From Xanthobacteraceae bacterium (lineage in GTDB: Bacteria > Pseudomonadota > Alphaproteobacteria > Rhizobiales > Xanthobacteraceae), in assembly GCA_022844485.1 (NCBI GenBank), contig JALHLQ010000001.1, positions 62,001 to 126,000 on the forward strand: 64,000 bases of DNA, written 5' to 3'. The position numbers and the translations under genes are program-made. The notes below the pieces were generated by a model. That model was not told where the DNA came from, made no database searches, and worked only from the letters and a program-made list of their open reading frames with translations. This document shows, in pieces, positions 43,380-52,553 of the stretch; position 1 is the first letter of the stretch, and each line of letters starts with the position of its first letter.

Positions 43380-44401
43380 AAGTCGCGATCGGCAGCAGGC
43401 CCTATGATGGTCCCTGGGGCGGGGGGAATCGGTTTGTCGGCGCGCTCTGCGAGGCGCTTGCGGCGAAGGGGCATGCCGTCGTTCACGCTCTGGAGGACGA
43501 CGACATCGACGTCATCCTGTTGACCGACCCGCGGGTCCGCTCGCCCAATGTCTGTTTTGGCGCCGGCGCCATTTTCCGCTATTTGGCGCTCCGCAACCCG
43601 AATGCGATCGTCGTTCATCGCGTCAACGAATGTGACGAGCGCAAGGGCGAGCCGTTCATCAACCACAGGCTCGTGCGCGCGAATTATGTGGCGGATGCGA
43701 CCGTCTTTGTCGGCGAATGGCTGACCCGGCTTCCGGTTTGGCGGAAAAATCTCCGGCAGCCATGGTTCGTGGTGCGCAACGGCGCCGACGCGCGGCTGTT
43801 CAACCGAGCGAAATTCGTCCCTTGGAACAGGCAGGGCCCGCTTCGTCTCGTCACCCACCATTGGGGTTATCACCCGATGAAAGGTTTCGACGTCTACGCC
43901 GAGCTCGATCGGATGATGGCTGCGCCGGACTGGCGGGACCGCATCGCGTTCACGTATGTCGGCAATCTTCCAAAAGGCTTTTCATTCGCCAACGCGCGCT
44001 ATGTGCCGCCGCTGGACGGCGAAGCGCTCGCGGCCGAGCTGCAGCGCCACCATGCCTATGTCACGGCTTCCATCAACGAGCCCGGCGGGAATCATCAGAA
44101 CGAAGGCGCCCTGTGCGGTCTCCCGCTGCTTTATCGCGAATCCGGCTGCATGCCGGAATACTGCAAGGGTTTTGGCGTGGGTTTTTCGGGACCCGCCGAT
44201 CTCGACCGAGGACTCAAGGCGCTCATGGCTGATTACGAAGCCCTCATTGGGATGATGCCGCACTATCCGCATACGGCGGAGCGAATGACGCAGGAATGGA
44301 TCGCTCTGCTGGCATCTCTGGTCGAGAACCGGGCCGGAAAACTCGCCGGACGCAATCTGTGGCGCAGCCCATGGACCGCGCTGCTCAATCAGGTCGCCTG
44401 A
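43376..44401 (+). CDS. Putative glycosyltransferase, GT-B-like
   Basis: Protein of 341 residues. AIGSRPYDGPWGGGNRF is an N-terminal glycine-rich loop, ATVFVGEWL and VVRNGADARLFN match the interdomain region of GT4 enzymes, HHWGYHPMKGFDVY is close to the donor-domain start, and NEPGGNHQNEGALCGLPLL resembles the E-X7-E region. Donor and acceptor unknown. GTG 43376 overlaps the methyltransferase stop. It is followed by 37 bases without a gene. Confidence 0.76.
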   Translation: MKVAIGSRPYDGPWGGGNRFVGALCEALAAKGHAVVHALEDDDIDVILLTDPRVRSPNVCFGAGAIFRYLALRNPNAIVVHRVNECDERKGEPFINHRLVRANYVADATVFVGEWLTRLPVWRKNLRQPWFVVRNGADARLFNRAKFVPWNRQGPLRLVTHHWGYHPMKGFDVYAELDRMMAAPDWRDRIAFTYVGNLPKGFSFANARYVPPLDGEALAAELQRHHAYVTASINEPGGNHQNEGALCGLPLLYRESGCMPEYCKGFGVGFSGPADLDRGLKALMADYEALIGMMPHYPHTAERMTQEWIALLASLVENRAGKLAGRNLWRSPWTALLNQVA

Positions 44402-44438
44402 TGGCGCATCGGGCAGACGAGCGGACGCAGGCCAAGCC

Positions 44439-45557
44439 GTGATCGCGCGCGCGATCGTGTCGCGGCTGAAACCGGCCGGCTATGCGGCGACCGCCTTCGG
44501 CCATCGTGCCCTGGCGCGGGCTGGTCTGTCCCGAAACCGGCCACCGGTCGGGATCGTCATCGAGCGGGCCGATTGGGCGATCCGCTGGTGGGGCACATTC
44601 ACCGCCGAGGAAGCGAACAGGATCGAGCCCGGCATGGCGCAGGTCACGACGGATCCGGCGTGCCTCACGTCCGGCATTGTGCAATTCGGCTCACAGTATC
44701 ACTGGGTGGCATGGCGCCGCTTCCTCTCGCCCCGCTGCAAATTCGTGACGACGTTCTTCCACGGCAAGCCCGAGGATGGCCCCGAGGTGGCCCGGCACAT
44801 CGACGCCTTTCTCAAGAGCGTCCCAAAGCTCGACCGCATCGTGGCGTCCGCCTCGCTCGCGCGGGATCGCCTGCTTCGGTGGGGCGTTCCCGGCGACAAG
44901 ATTTCCTTGATTCCGATCGGATGCGAGACCTCGCGCTTCGTTCCGCCGACGCCGGCCGAGCGGGACGCGCAGCGCGTGCGCTTCGGAATCGCCCCGCACG
45001 AGGTCGTGATCGGATCCTTCCAGAAGGATGGCGAAGGGTGGGGCGAGGGAGACGTGCCCAAGCCGATCAAGGGACCCGACGTGTTTCTCGCCGCCGTCGA
45101 GCGGCTGGCGAAACGCAATCCGATCTTTGTTCTGCTTTCCGGACCCGCCCGCGGCTACGTGAAGCGTGGGCTCGAGACGCTCAATGTCCGCTACGCCCAC
45201 GACTATGCGCAAGACCGCGACGCGCTGGCCAGGCTCTATCATGCGCTCGATCTCTACCTGATCACGAGCCGCGAGGAAGGCGGTCCGATGGCGCTGATGG
45301 AGAGCATGGCCTCGGGCGTGCCGGTGGTTTCGACCCGGGTGGGCATGGCTCCCGATCTCATCGCCGACGGCGTCACCGGTGCCCTGGTTGACGTCGATGA
45401 CATCGATGCGCTGGTCCGCCGCGCGGAAGCGATGCTCGAAGCACCCGACAAGACGGTGATGACCGCAGCGGCGCGGAACGCCGTGCAAGCGACGGACTGG
45501 TCGGTTGTCGCGCGGCGGCATATCGACGACGTGTGGCGGCCGCTCCTGGCGAGATAG
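44439..45557 (+). CDS. Glycosyltransferase family 4
   Basis: GT-B enzyme of 372 residues. TTFFHGKPEDGPEV and IGCETSRFVPP lie in the first half; the donor domain has GSFQKDGEGWGEG, FLLLYL-like hydrophobic strands, and E-X7-E as EEGGPMALMESMASGVPVV. The insertion DGEGWGEGD after the first donor-domain strand is typical of some polysaccharide GT4 enzymes. GTG 44439 has GCAGG upstream. The next gene begins 2 bases after its stop. Confidence 0.84.
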   Translation: MIARAIVSRLKPAGYAATAFGHRALARAGLSRNRPPVGIVIERADWAIRWWGTFTAEEANRIEPGMAQVTTDPACLTSGIVQFGSQYHWVAWRRFLSPRCKFVTTFFHGKPEDGPEVARHIDAFLKSVPKLDRIVASASLARDRLLRWGVPGDKISLIPIGCETSRFVPPTPAERDAQRVRFGIAPHEVVIGSFQKDGEGWGEGDVPKPIKGPDVFLAAVERLAKRNPIFVLLSGPARGYVKRGLETLNVRYAHDYAQDRDALARLYHALDLYLITSREEGGPMALMESMASGVPVVSTRVGMAPDLIADGVTGALVDVDDIDALVRRAEAMLEAPDKTVMTAAARNAVQATDWSVVARRHIDDVWRPLLAR

Positions 45558-45559
45558 TA

Positions 45560-46387
45560 ATGGATCGAGCAAGACAGGCGACCAACGAATTGAACGGCGA
45601 CTTGCGCCTGTCGTTCGGCGAACGAGTTCGTTATCTCTGCTCGAACGCGCGCCGCAACATGGTGGCGATCGGCACCGGACCCGCCACACGGGCGTTTGTG
45701 CCGCCGCGTTCAGCGTCCGGAAAACGCTTTGTCGGACAGTCTCCGAGCCGTTTCTTGACGGAGGTCTTTATCGACTCCGAGCTGCCACAGCTCTTGACGC
45801 AAAAGCAGGTGGAGGTCGTCGAGATCGGCTGCGGATCGGGCTCGATGAGCGCGCGGCTCGCAACGCTGGGCTTTGGAGGACGCTATACCGGAATTGATAT
45901 TGTCGATCAGTTTAGACCACAGGCGTTGCCCTCTTCGTTCACGAGCAACTTCATCGAGAGCGACGCTCACCGGTTTATCCCCGAGCGGCCAATCGATCTT
46001 TTGATCTCCGTGTCTGCTCTTGAACACATCCCTGACGACGCCAAGCTGATCAAACGACTTGCAACTCACATGGCGCCCGGCGGCTTGGAGTTGCACGTCG
46101 TGCCCGGTGCAGCAAGCCTATTCACGTATCTTTGGCATGGTTATCGCCAATATACCCCGAAGGGTTTGGCAGACCGGTTCGGCGAAGGACGTACGTCAAT
46201 CGTCCGGCTCGGCGGCCTGGGCACTTTTCTTCTGCATCTGTGCTTCATCACGTCCGAGGTTCTCGTCGGGCGGTCGCTGCGCACGTTTGCGCCGCGTCTC
46301 TACGGGCGAATGCTTCGCGGGGCTCTCATGTTGGACCGCTTTGCCCCGGTCTGCGCCACGGCCTATGCCGTGATCCGCAGGCACTGA
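45560..46387 (+). CDS. Class I SAM-dependent methyltransferase
   Basis: Protein of 275 residues. VVEIGCGSGSMSARLA is motif I, YTGIDIVDQ the acidic strand, and LISVSALEHIPDDAKLI and APGGLELHVVPG follow. About 60 residues precede motif I and a long, partly hydrophobic tail (205-275) follows the core. The gene is less GC-rich than its neighbours. Acceptor unknown. A 126-base spacer separates it from the next gene. Confidence 0.82.
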   Translation: MDRARQATNELNGDLRLSFGERVRYLCSNARRNMVAIGTGPATRAFVPPRSASGKRFVGQSPSRFLTEVFIDSELPQLLTQKQVEVVEIGCGSGSMSARLATLGFGGRYTGIDIVDQFRPQALPSSFTSNFIESDAHRFIPERPIDLLISVSALEHIPDDAKLIKRLATHMAPGGLELHVVPGAASLFTYLWHGYRQYTPKGLADRFGEGRTSIVRLGGLGTFLLHLCFITSEVLVGRSLRTFAPRLYGRMLRGALMLDRFAPVCATAYAVIRRH

Positions 46388-46513
46388 GACTTGCCGTCCC
46401 GAACATTAGCGCGTGATCGCGAAAGTGGATGCTGGTTCAAAGATCAGGTGCAAAACAAAAGGTCGGCGAGGCGACGTGATCGAACGAAAAACAATCCTGC
46501 TCCGGAGATCTTA

Positions 46514-47614
46514 ATGTATCCGTCTGCCGCCCTGCGCGACGCCGCCCGCGATCTCTGGCGCGTCACGACCGGCGCGGCCGTCTTGGCGACTCTGCCCTTG
46601 CGGTCGCGGGCGAATGCGCCTCGCGTGTTCTACGGCGGCGCGCGTTCTGGCGATGTCGGCGGTCCGCTGGTCAAGGTACGCCTTCTGTCGGAGCGGTTTC
46701 CGGAGCACCGGATCGGCTATTCGATCGTCTACCTTCTCTCGAACGCCATTTACTTGCCGCAATGGGCCGTCGACGCCATTCATCAGGCGCAGATACCGAT
46801 CGTCTTGAATCAGAACGGCGTGTTCTATCCGGCCTGGTATCCCGACCGATGGGAGCAGGAAAACGCGCGAATGGCCCGGGTTCATGCGGCCGCGTCGCAC
46901 GTCTTCTATCAAAGCGAATTCTGCCGGCTCTGCGCCGATCGCTTTCTGGGTCATCGAACCGGGCCGGCGGAAATCTTGTACAATGCGGTCGATACCGCGC
47001 GATTTACGCCGGAGCGCGCGCGCCGAGCGGCTCGTCCGTTCACGTTTCTGGTGACCGGAAAGATTACCGAAGCCACGGCCTATCGCGTCACCGCGGCGAT
47101 CCAAGGCTTGGCCGCCGCTCGAAAAGGCGGGCTCGACGCGGCATTGCGGATTTCCGGAGTTTTGTCGCCTGCTGTCGCCGCCGCCGCCGAAGCGTTGGCC
47201 GCGCGCCTCGATATGTCCGGCCGGATCACCTTCACGGGCCCTTATTCCGGGGCTGAGGCTCCGGGCATTTATCGGTCGGCGGACGCCTATCTCATGCTCA
47301 AGCACAACGATCCGTGCCCGAACGTGGTGATCGAGGCGATGGCGTCAGGCCTGCCGGTTCTCTACTCCGCTTCGGGCGGCGTTCCCGAACTTGTTGGCGA
47401 GCATGCGGGGCTTGGCCTGGCCGTTCGTGAGAGCTTTGATGCGGCCTCGATTCCGGCGCCGGAGGCCATTGCCGAGGGGATGGGGCGGGTGATCGCAAAC
47501 TGCGACGCGATGGGCGCCGCCGCGCGACGGCGGGCTGAAGCTCATTTCGATCTTTCTTCTTGGCTCGACCGGCATGAAAAGCTCTTTGCCGAATTGACCC
47601 GCGCGCGCGCATGA
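46514..47614 (+). CDS. Glycosyltransferase family 4
   Basis: GT-B enzyme of 366 residues. GGARSGDVGGPLVKV is the acceptor-side glycine loop, NQNGVFYPAWYP and YNAVDTARFTP lead into the donor domain, and the C-terminal segment NDPCPNVVIEAMASGLPVLY supplies the second glutamate of E-X7-E, with Asp at the first position. ATG 46514 is well supported by GGAG six bases upstream; the frame is open further upstream through AT-richer spacer DNA. It shares ATGA with the HAD gene. Confidence 0.84.
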   Translation: MYPSAALRDAARDLWRVTTGAAVLATLPLRSRANAPRVFYGGARSGDVGGPLVKVRLLSERFPEHRIGYSIVYLLSNAIYLPQWAVDAIHQAQIPIVLNQNGVFYPAWYPDRWEQENARMARVHAAASHVFYQSEFCRLCADRFLGHRTGPAEILYNAVDTARFTPERARRAARPFTFLVTGKITEATAYRVTAAIQGLAAARKGGLDAALRISGVLSPAVAAAAEALAARLDMSGRITFTGPYSGAEAPGIYRSADAYLMLKHNDPCPNVVIEAMASGLPVLYSASGGVPELVGEHAGLGLAVRESFDAASIPAPEAIAEGMGRVIANCDAMGAAARRRAEAHFDLSSWLDRHEKLFAELTRARA

Positions 47615-48285
47615 TCAAGGTCGTCGTGTTCGATTTCGACGGCACGCTGGTCGACTCGAATGCCATCAAGCAGGGCTGCTTGCAGGCCGTGGTCGCGAAT
47701 TGGCCGGGCGGCCCGGCGGCGCTGAAGGAAGCGCAAGTGATCGGAGGCGACCGTTACCGTATCTTTGCTGAAGTGGCGCGCCGTCTTGCGCGAGGCCGCG
47801 ACGACGTCGACGAGCGGGCGCTTGGCCGGCGGCTGGTCCAGGCCTATAGCCAATGCTGCGCGCGTGGAATCATGGCGGCGAAGGAACGCCGGGGAGCGCA
47901 GAATGCGCTCATGCGGCTCAAGCGGCGCGGTTTGAAGCTTTGGATCGCCTCCGCTACCCCCGCCAACCATCTGCCGGAATTGCTGCGCCACCGCGATCTG
48001 CTGCGGTACATCGACGGCGCGCTCGGCGGGCCGGCATCGAAACATGACAACCTCCGCAAGATCATGAAACGCGAGCGGGCGGTCTCCTCCGAAGTGATCA
48101 TGGTCGGCGATGGCGAAGACGATCTCTCGGGCGCGCGCGCAGCCGGCATCCGCTTCATCGCCGTTCACGCCGAGCGGCGCATCGGGACGCCGTGCCCCTT
48201 GAGCATTCCGGATCTCACGACGCTGGTGCCGCTGATCGACCGGCTGCGGGCGAGACCCGCGCGGAGAGGCGGCGGCAAACGATGA
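47611..48285 (+). CDS. HAD-superfamily hydrolase (phosphatase)
   Basis: Protein of 224 residues. VVFDFDGTLVDSN gives the nucleophile and acid/base Asp pair (DxD), WIASATPAN the second motif, and MVGDGEDDLSGARAAG the metal-binding acidic motif. A helical cap lies between the first two motifs (about 20-105). It resembles phosphoglycolate-phosphatase-like and sugar-phosphate phosphatases. Its place between a GT4 and a methyltransferase gene suggests sugar-phosphate dephosphorylation, perhaps in GDP-heptose or CMP-sugar supply; not resolved. Confidence 0.83.
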   Translation: MIKVVVFDFDGTLVDSNAIKQGCLQAVVANWPGGPAALKEAQVIGGDRYRIFAEVARRLARGRDDVDERALGRRLVQAYSQCCARGIMAAKERRGAQNALMRLKRRGLKLWIASATPANHLPELLRHRDLLRYIDGALGGPASKHDNLRKIMKRERAVSSEVIMVGDGEDDLSGARAAGIRFIAVHAERRIGTPCPLSIPDLTTLVPLIDRLRARPARRGGGKR

Positions 48286-49040
48286 AGGCGATCGCGCTGG
48301 CACTGGCGAATGTTCTCGCGTCGTTGTGGCGTCTCGTTCCGCAGCGGCTGCGGCATGTCTTTCTGAAAGGCCTGTTCGTGCTCGAATCCCGCGGCGACGC
48401 CAAGTCGGGGCTGGCGCGCCTGTTTTCCATTCAGGATGATCTCGAGCATGTCGTCAACGAACGCGCGCTCGCCTATGGCGGCGGCGAGCACCCGAAGCAC
48501 CGCCTGATGCGGTATCATGATTTCTTCGTCGATCGCATTCGCGACGGCGAGCGCGTCCTTGATATCGGGTGCGGCTATGGCGCGGTCGCGCGGTCGATCG
48601 CGCAGGCTCGGCCTCGTTCGGTCGTGATCGGGGTCGACAATGACAACGGCCGCCTGGGACAAGCGCGATCCGCGAAAAATCCGGACAATCTCAGCTTCGT
48701 CGAAGCCGACGCCACCCGTTCGGTGCCGCCCGGCGCCTGGGACGCCGTGGTGCTGTCGAACGTGCTGGAGCACATCGCCGATCGCGAAGGCTTTCTGAAA
48801 TCCCTCATCAGGACCACGCAAGCAAAACGATTTTTGATCCGTGTTCCGCTGTTCGAGCGCGATTGGAAGCTGCCGATGCGGCGCGAGGTCGGCGCCAACT
48901 ACTATTCCGACCCGGATCACAAGATCGAGCCGATGCTTTCGGAATTCCAAGCCGAAACGCAAGCGGCCGGCTTGGCCATCGACGAACTGATCACCCCGTG
49001 GGGGGAGATCTGGGCGAGCCTGCATCCCAAAAACCCATGA
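48282..49040 (+). CDS. Class I SAM-dependent methyltransferase
   Basis: Protein of 252 residues. VLDIGCGYGAVARSIA (motif I), IGVDNDNG, FVEADATRSVPPG and LSNVLEHIADREGFL are in standard order. The N-terminal 30 residues are amphipathic (AIALALANVLASLW). It is coupled to both neighbours by 4-base overlaps. Acceptor unknown. ATG 48282 is chosen; the open frame to 48192 is a shadow of the HAD gene. Confidence 0.84.
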   Translation: MKAIALALANVLASLWRLVPQRLRHVFLKGLFVLESRGDAKSGLARLFSIQDDLEHVVNERALAYGGGEHPKHRLMRYHDFFVDRIRDGERVLDIGCGYGAVARSIAQARPRSVVIGVDNDNGRLGQARSAKNPDNLSFVEADATRSVPPGAWDAVVLSNVLEHIADREGFLKSLIRTTQAKRFLIRVPLFERDWKLPMRREVGANYYSDPDHKIEPMLSEFQAETQAAGLAIDELITPWGEIWASLHPKNP

Positions 49041-49918
49041 CCGTGCCGGCCGTCAGCATCGTGGTGCCGTGCTTCAATGGGGGCCGGTTTCTCGACGGGC
49101 TTTTTGCAAGCCTCGGCCGGCAGACTTTCCGCGACTTCGAAACGATCATCGTCGACGACGGATCGACGGACGAGGGCACGCGCAAGACGCTCGATTCGCT
49201 TGCGCGCGACATCCGGATCGTCCGACAGGGGAATCGGGGCCTCCCGGCCGCGCGCAACACGGGCTTTGCGGCGGCGCGAACCGACTTCGTGTTGCCGCTC
49301 GACTGCGACGACGAAATAGAGCCGGCTTTTCTGTCCAAAACGGTGGATGCGCTTCGCAACGCCCCGCCGGAAGTCGCCTTCGTCTTCACCGATATCCGTC
49401 TCGTCGGCCGCATGAAGGGCGTCCTGACGCGCGATCTGTGCCCCTTCGATCAGCTCTTCATCAACCGGCTGCCCTATTGCATGCTGTTTCGCAAATCGGC
49501 CTGGCGGGACGTCGGCGGGTACGATGCAACGATGCGCGATGGTTATGAGGATTGGGATTTCAACCTGCGGCTCATTCAGGATGGCTTTCGCGGGATCAAG
49601 ATCGCCGAGCCGCTGTTCGTCTACCGGGTCAGCCGCGATGGCATGTTGTTCAGCCGCTCGGCGCACCTTCACTTCCGCCTTTGGCGGCGCATCCGCAATT
49701 GCAGGCCCCATCTCTACCGCCCGGCCGCCTTGCGGCGTCTCCACGCGGCCTGCAAGGATCCGCGCCCGCATATCGGACTCGCCGCCGCGCTGTCGGTATT
49801 GTACGCGGAAAAGGTTCTGCCGGACCGCGTGATGAACTCCATTTTCTATTTCGGCTTGCGGGCCAAGCATGCGCTCCAGCGGGGCAGGTTCAAGGAGTCG
49901 TCCCGGCATGACGTGTGA
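49037..49918 (+). CDS. Glycosyltransferase family 2
   Basis: Inverting GT-A enzyme of 293 residues. SIVVPCFNGGRFL opens the domain, IIVDDGSTDEG and NRGLPAARNTG are standard, PLDCDDEIEP is the DxD-type metal site and GYEDWDFNLRL the ED motif near the catalytic base. A tail of about 90 residues rich in Arg and Leu may lie on the membrane. It is the only GT2 in the window. ATG 49037 overlaps the methyltransferase stop; 84 bases without a gene follow. Confidence 0.88.
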   Translation: MTVPAVSIVVPCFNGGRFLDGLFASLGRQTFRDFETIIVDDGSTDEGTRKTLDSLARDIRIVRQGNRGLPAARNTGFAAARTDFVLPLDCDDEIEPAFLSKTVDALRNAPPEVAFVFTDIRLVGRMKGVLTRDLCPFDQLFINRLPYCMLFRKSAWRDVGGYDATMRDGYEDWDFNLRLIQDGFRGIKIAEPLFVYRVSRDGMLFSRSAHLHFRLWRRIRNCRPHLYRPAALRRLHAACKDPRPHIGLAAALSVLYAEKVLPDRVMNSIFYFGLRAKHALQRGRFKESSRHDV

Positions 49919-50002
49919 GCGGCGACGGCGAATGACGAGAAGGGTTGCGCCTGAGAAGGGACGGCGGTCCATTTTCGAGCAAAGGGGAGCTCGCGAACGA
50001 CA

Positions 50003-50980
50003 ATGCTAGACAAATCATCGCCGGGGCCGCATCCGCTCCTCTTCGATCTTGCCGGGAAGAAGGTGTTTGTGGCCGGCCATCGCGGACTGGCGGGTTCGGC
50101 TATCGTCCGCCGGCTTCAATCCGAGCGTTGCGACATTCTCACCGCCGGGCGCCGATCGCTCGACCTGACCAACCAGGAGATGACGTGGCGTTGGCTGGCC
50201 GATCACAAGCCGGATGCCGTTTTCCTGGCCGCCGGCCGCGTCGGCGGAATTCACGCCAACAGCAGATATCCGGCCGATTTCATCGGCGATAATCTTGCGA
50301 TCGCATTGAACGTCATCCATGGCGCCCATCGGGCCGGAGTGAAGAAGCTCCTCTTTTTAGGATCGTCCTGCATCTATCCGAGGCTTGCGCCGCAGCCGAT
50401 GACAGAGGATCTCCTCCTCACCGGCCCGCTCGAGCCGACCAACGAGTGGTATGCGGTCGCCAAGATCGCCGGGATAAAGCTCTGCCAGGCCTACCGCCGT
50501 CAGCATGGCGCCGACTTCATCTCGGTGATGCCGACCAATCTCTACGGCCCCGGCGACAACTATCATCCCGAGAACAGCCATGTCCCGGCGGCGCTGATCC
50601 GCCGCTTCCACGAGGCGAAGCTGGCGAATGCGCCGTCGGTGACGGTCTGGGGCACCGGAACGCCGCGTCGCGAGTTCCTGGCGGCCGACGATTTCGCCGA
50701 CGCCTGCGTCTTTGTCATGCAGCACTATTCCGGCGACGAATTCCTGAACATCGGCACCGGCGAGGATGTCGGCATCGGCGAGTTCGCGCAGATCGTCTCC
50801 GACGTCGTCGGATTTCGGGGCGAGATCGTCTTCGACACGTCGCGTCCCGACGGCGCTCCCCGCAAGCTGCTCGACGTCACGCGCCTCCATGCGCTCGGCT
50901 GGAAGGCCAAGATGCCCCTGCGCGAGGGCCTGGCCAGGGCCTATGGCGATTTCCTCGACGGTGGCGGCCGCGGCGTCTGA
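50003..50980 (+). CDS. fcl: GDP-L-fucose synthase
   Basis: Extended SDR of 325 residues that epimerises and reduces GDP-4-keto-6-deoxy-D-mannose to GDP-L-fucose. [18 protein letters not shown] is the NADP loop, [19 protein letters not shown] and [15 protein letters not shown] are diagnostic, and Tyr-X3-Lys lies in [30 protein letters not shown] completes the family pattern. The GDP-mannose 4,6-dehydratase (Gmd) that would feed it is not in this window. It is the last plus-strand island gene and is followed by a terminator-like palindrome. Confidence 0.92.
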   Translation: MLDKSSPGPHPLLFDLAGKKVFVAGHRGLAGSAIVRRLQSERCDILTAGRRSLDLTNQEMTWRWLADHKPDAVFLAAGRVGGIHANSRYPADFIGDNLAIALNVIHGAHRAGVKKLLFLGSSCIYPRLAPQPMTEDLLLTGPLEPTNEWYAVAKIAGIKLCQAYRRQHGADFISVMPTNLYGPGDNYHPENSHVPAALIRRFHEAKLANAPSVTVWGTGTPRREFLAADDFADACVFVMQHYSGDEFLNIGTGEDVGIGEFAQIVSDVVGFRGEIVFDTSRPDGAPRKLLDVTRLHALGWKAKMPLREGLARAYGDFLDGGGRGV

Positions 50981-51007
50981 TTGCGCCCTCTGAGCACAGT
51001 CAACGTC

Positions 51008-51042
51008 TCATGGCTGGGCTTGTCCCGGCCATGAACGTTTTT
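51008..51042 (+). terminator. Terminator-like palindrome, possibly a rhizobial REP-type repeat
   Basis: TCATGGCTGGG (51008-51018) pairs with CCCGGCCATGA (51024-51034) in an 11-bp stem with one G-U pair and a CTTGT loop; TTTTT follows after three bases. It lies 27 bases beyond the fucose synthase stop, so it could end island transcription. The core GGGCTTGTCCCGGCCAT is also close to a palindrome scattered through Bradyrhizobium-type genomes (from memory, not checked). Confidence 0.5.
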
Positions 51043-51219
51043 GAGTCCTGTGATGCTGCATGACGATCCCCATAACCAGTGACACGCAAAGCTCAACAAT
51101 CCGACCGACGGGCGCGATGTCGGGGGCGGCCCACTATGCGAGTGGAGAAATGCGTCTGCATACTGATGACTGTTGATATGTCGCCGGGGACGGAGTCCAG
51201 GACAGAAAACCAGAAAAAT

Positions 51220-51942
51220 TTAGTTCGATTTCCGCGCGGTGACCTGCATCCAAGCACGCCACCGCCTGACCTCGATCAATTCGTCTGCAAACTCCAGCAA
51301 GGCAATCAGAGCGATCTCTGGGCGCTTCCACTCAAGCGCCTCAAACGTGCCCCCGCTTCCGATTGATACGTCGTAAACGAAAAGCCCGCCCGGTTTCAGG
51401 ACGCGCTTTGCCTCGGCGAACATGGCGTGAAGTTCGAAGGCATGGTCTATGCAATTTGAATAGATCGCATCAACTGTGCCGTCCCCGAGCGGAAGCCTAT
51501 TGAAGTCCCCCTGTTTGACGAGCGGATTGTCAGAGCCCGGGTTCAGATCATAGCCGATAGCATTCCGGAAGCCGAGATCGCGCCAAACTTCGACTTCCGT
51601 GCCATCGCGCGCGCCGGCGCAAACGATCAGGCTATCCTTCGCGAGAAGGCGGGCAACGCGGCGAAACCTCAGCCAGAACTTAATGCGATAAACGACCAGG
51701 GTGCGTCTATCAAAGCCGCCGCACTTCTCCAGCACAACAGCATATTTGTTGGCTTGGTGGCTGAGATAATGGTCATAATCCGCATACTGCCTGGCACGCA
51801 CGCCAGCCCGGTCGCTTTGACCGAAGTTTGGCCGCTCCACGCGACCTTGGGGAGCGCCGCGCAAGGCGCGAGCACCACGAATGCGACTCAATGCCTGCGG
51901 GTAGAGTGCGACTGCCAGTGTTTTCGCGAGGAATGTGAACAC
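51220..51942 (-). CDS. SAM methyltransferase with unusual motif I, paralogue of 31155-31865
   Basis: Methyltransferase-fold protein of 240 residues. LIVCAGARDGTEVEVW stands in the motif I position, then IGYDLNPGSDN, GDFNRLPLGDGTVDAIYSN, CIDHAFELH and LKPGGLFVYDV. The pattern matches the plus-strand gene at 31.2 kb over most of the core. GTG 51942 has GAGAGG four bases upstream. It faces the island from the right edge and lies beside a transposase remnant, so it may be a displaced copy. Base composition is lower in GC than that of the liv operon. Confidence 0.78.
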   Translation of the reverse strand: MFTFLAKTLAVALYPQALSRIRGARALRGAPQGRVERPNFGQSDRAGVRARQYADYDHYLSHQANKYAVVLEKCGGFDRRTLVVYRIKFWLRFRRVARLLAKDSLIVCAGARDGTEVEVWRDLGFRNAIGYDLNPGSDNPLVKQGDFNRLPLGDGTVDAIYSNCIDHAFELHAMFAEAKRVLKPGGLFVYDVSIGSGGTFEALEWKRPEIALIALLEFADELIEVRRWRAWMQVTARKSN

Positions 51943-52008
51943 GGAGCCTCTCTTGGCGGACTGCGCCAGCCAACGATTGCGCGATCACATGACTACCTTT
52001 TCTCGCTC

Positions 52009-52500
52009 TCACTCTTCAAGCATCTTCACGATGTCTGCCGCTTCGCAGAACCGATCGGCAACGCCTGCAGCCATAGCAGGCGTGAAACGATTCGCTTTGT
52101 GCAGTTTGAAGAAGTTGTAAAGCATTGGGTGCAGCGCGACCGCGTGAGCGTAACTCTCGGCCTTCTTTGGGGATGCATTCGTCAGCCTTGTGACGCTGCG
52201 CATGTGCATTTGCATCGTGAAGTCGTCGCGCTCGGCAAAGCTTGTTGAAATGTGCTTCTTTTCAGGTTCACCCGTGGGGATACGCCGCTCGCAGCCGGCG
52301 CACTCGGCGGGGCTGTAGCGCTTCTCGGCCTCTGGCGCCCCGCCGCAAATCTTCTGCAACATCGCGCAGCCGACGTCGTCTCCAAACACGGTCTCGACGG
52401 AATCGAGCAGGGCTTATTGCATCGCCACGTGAGCTGTACGCGGTTGGCGAGGCGCGTGGCGAGTTTCAAACCTCCCGCTACCCCACAATTCGCCCTTGCC
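52009..52500 (-). pseudogene. IS1-like DDE transposase remnant
   Basis: The C-terminal part of a transposase is readable from 52389 to 52009: KRYSPAECAGCERR, KKHISTSFAERDDFTMQMH, RLTNASPKKAE and FTPAMAAGVADRF match the IS1-like transposases common in rhizobia (HISTSxxER, RxTRLTNxxSKK, TPAMAAG). Upstream coding continues only in a second frame (TRLANRVQLT at about 52440-52470), and a stop lies in the first frame at about 52420, so at least one frameshift is present. The N-terminal half is missing and no terminal repeats were identified. It is therefore inactive. It marks the right edge of the glycan island. Confidence 0.75.
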
Positions 52501-52553
52501 CGACAACGATCATGCCGGGCAGATTATCGCCCGCACATCCGAGGAGAACGATC

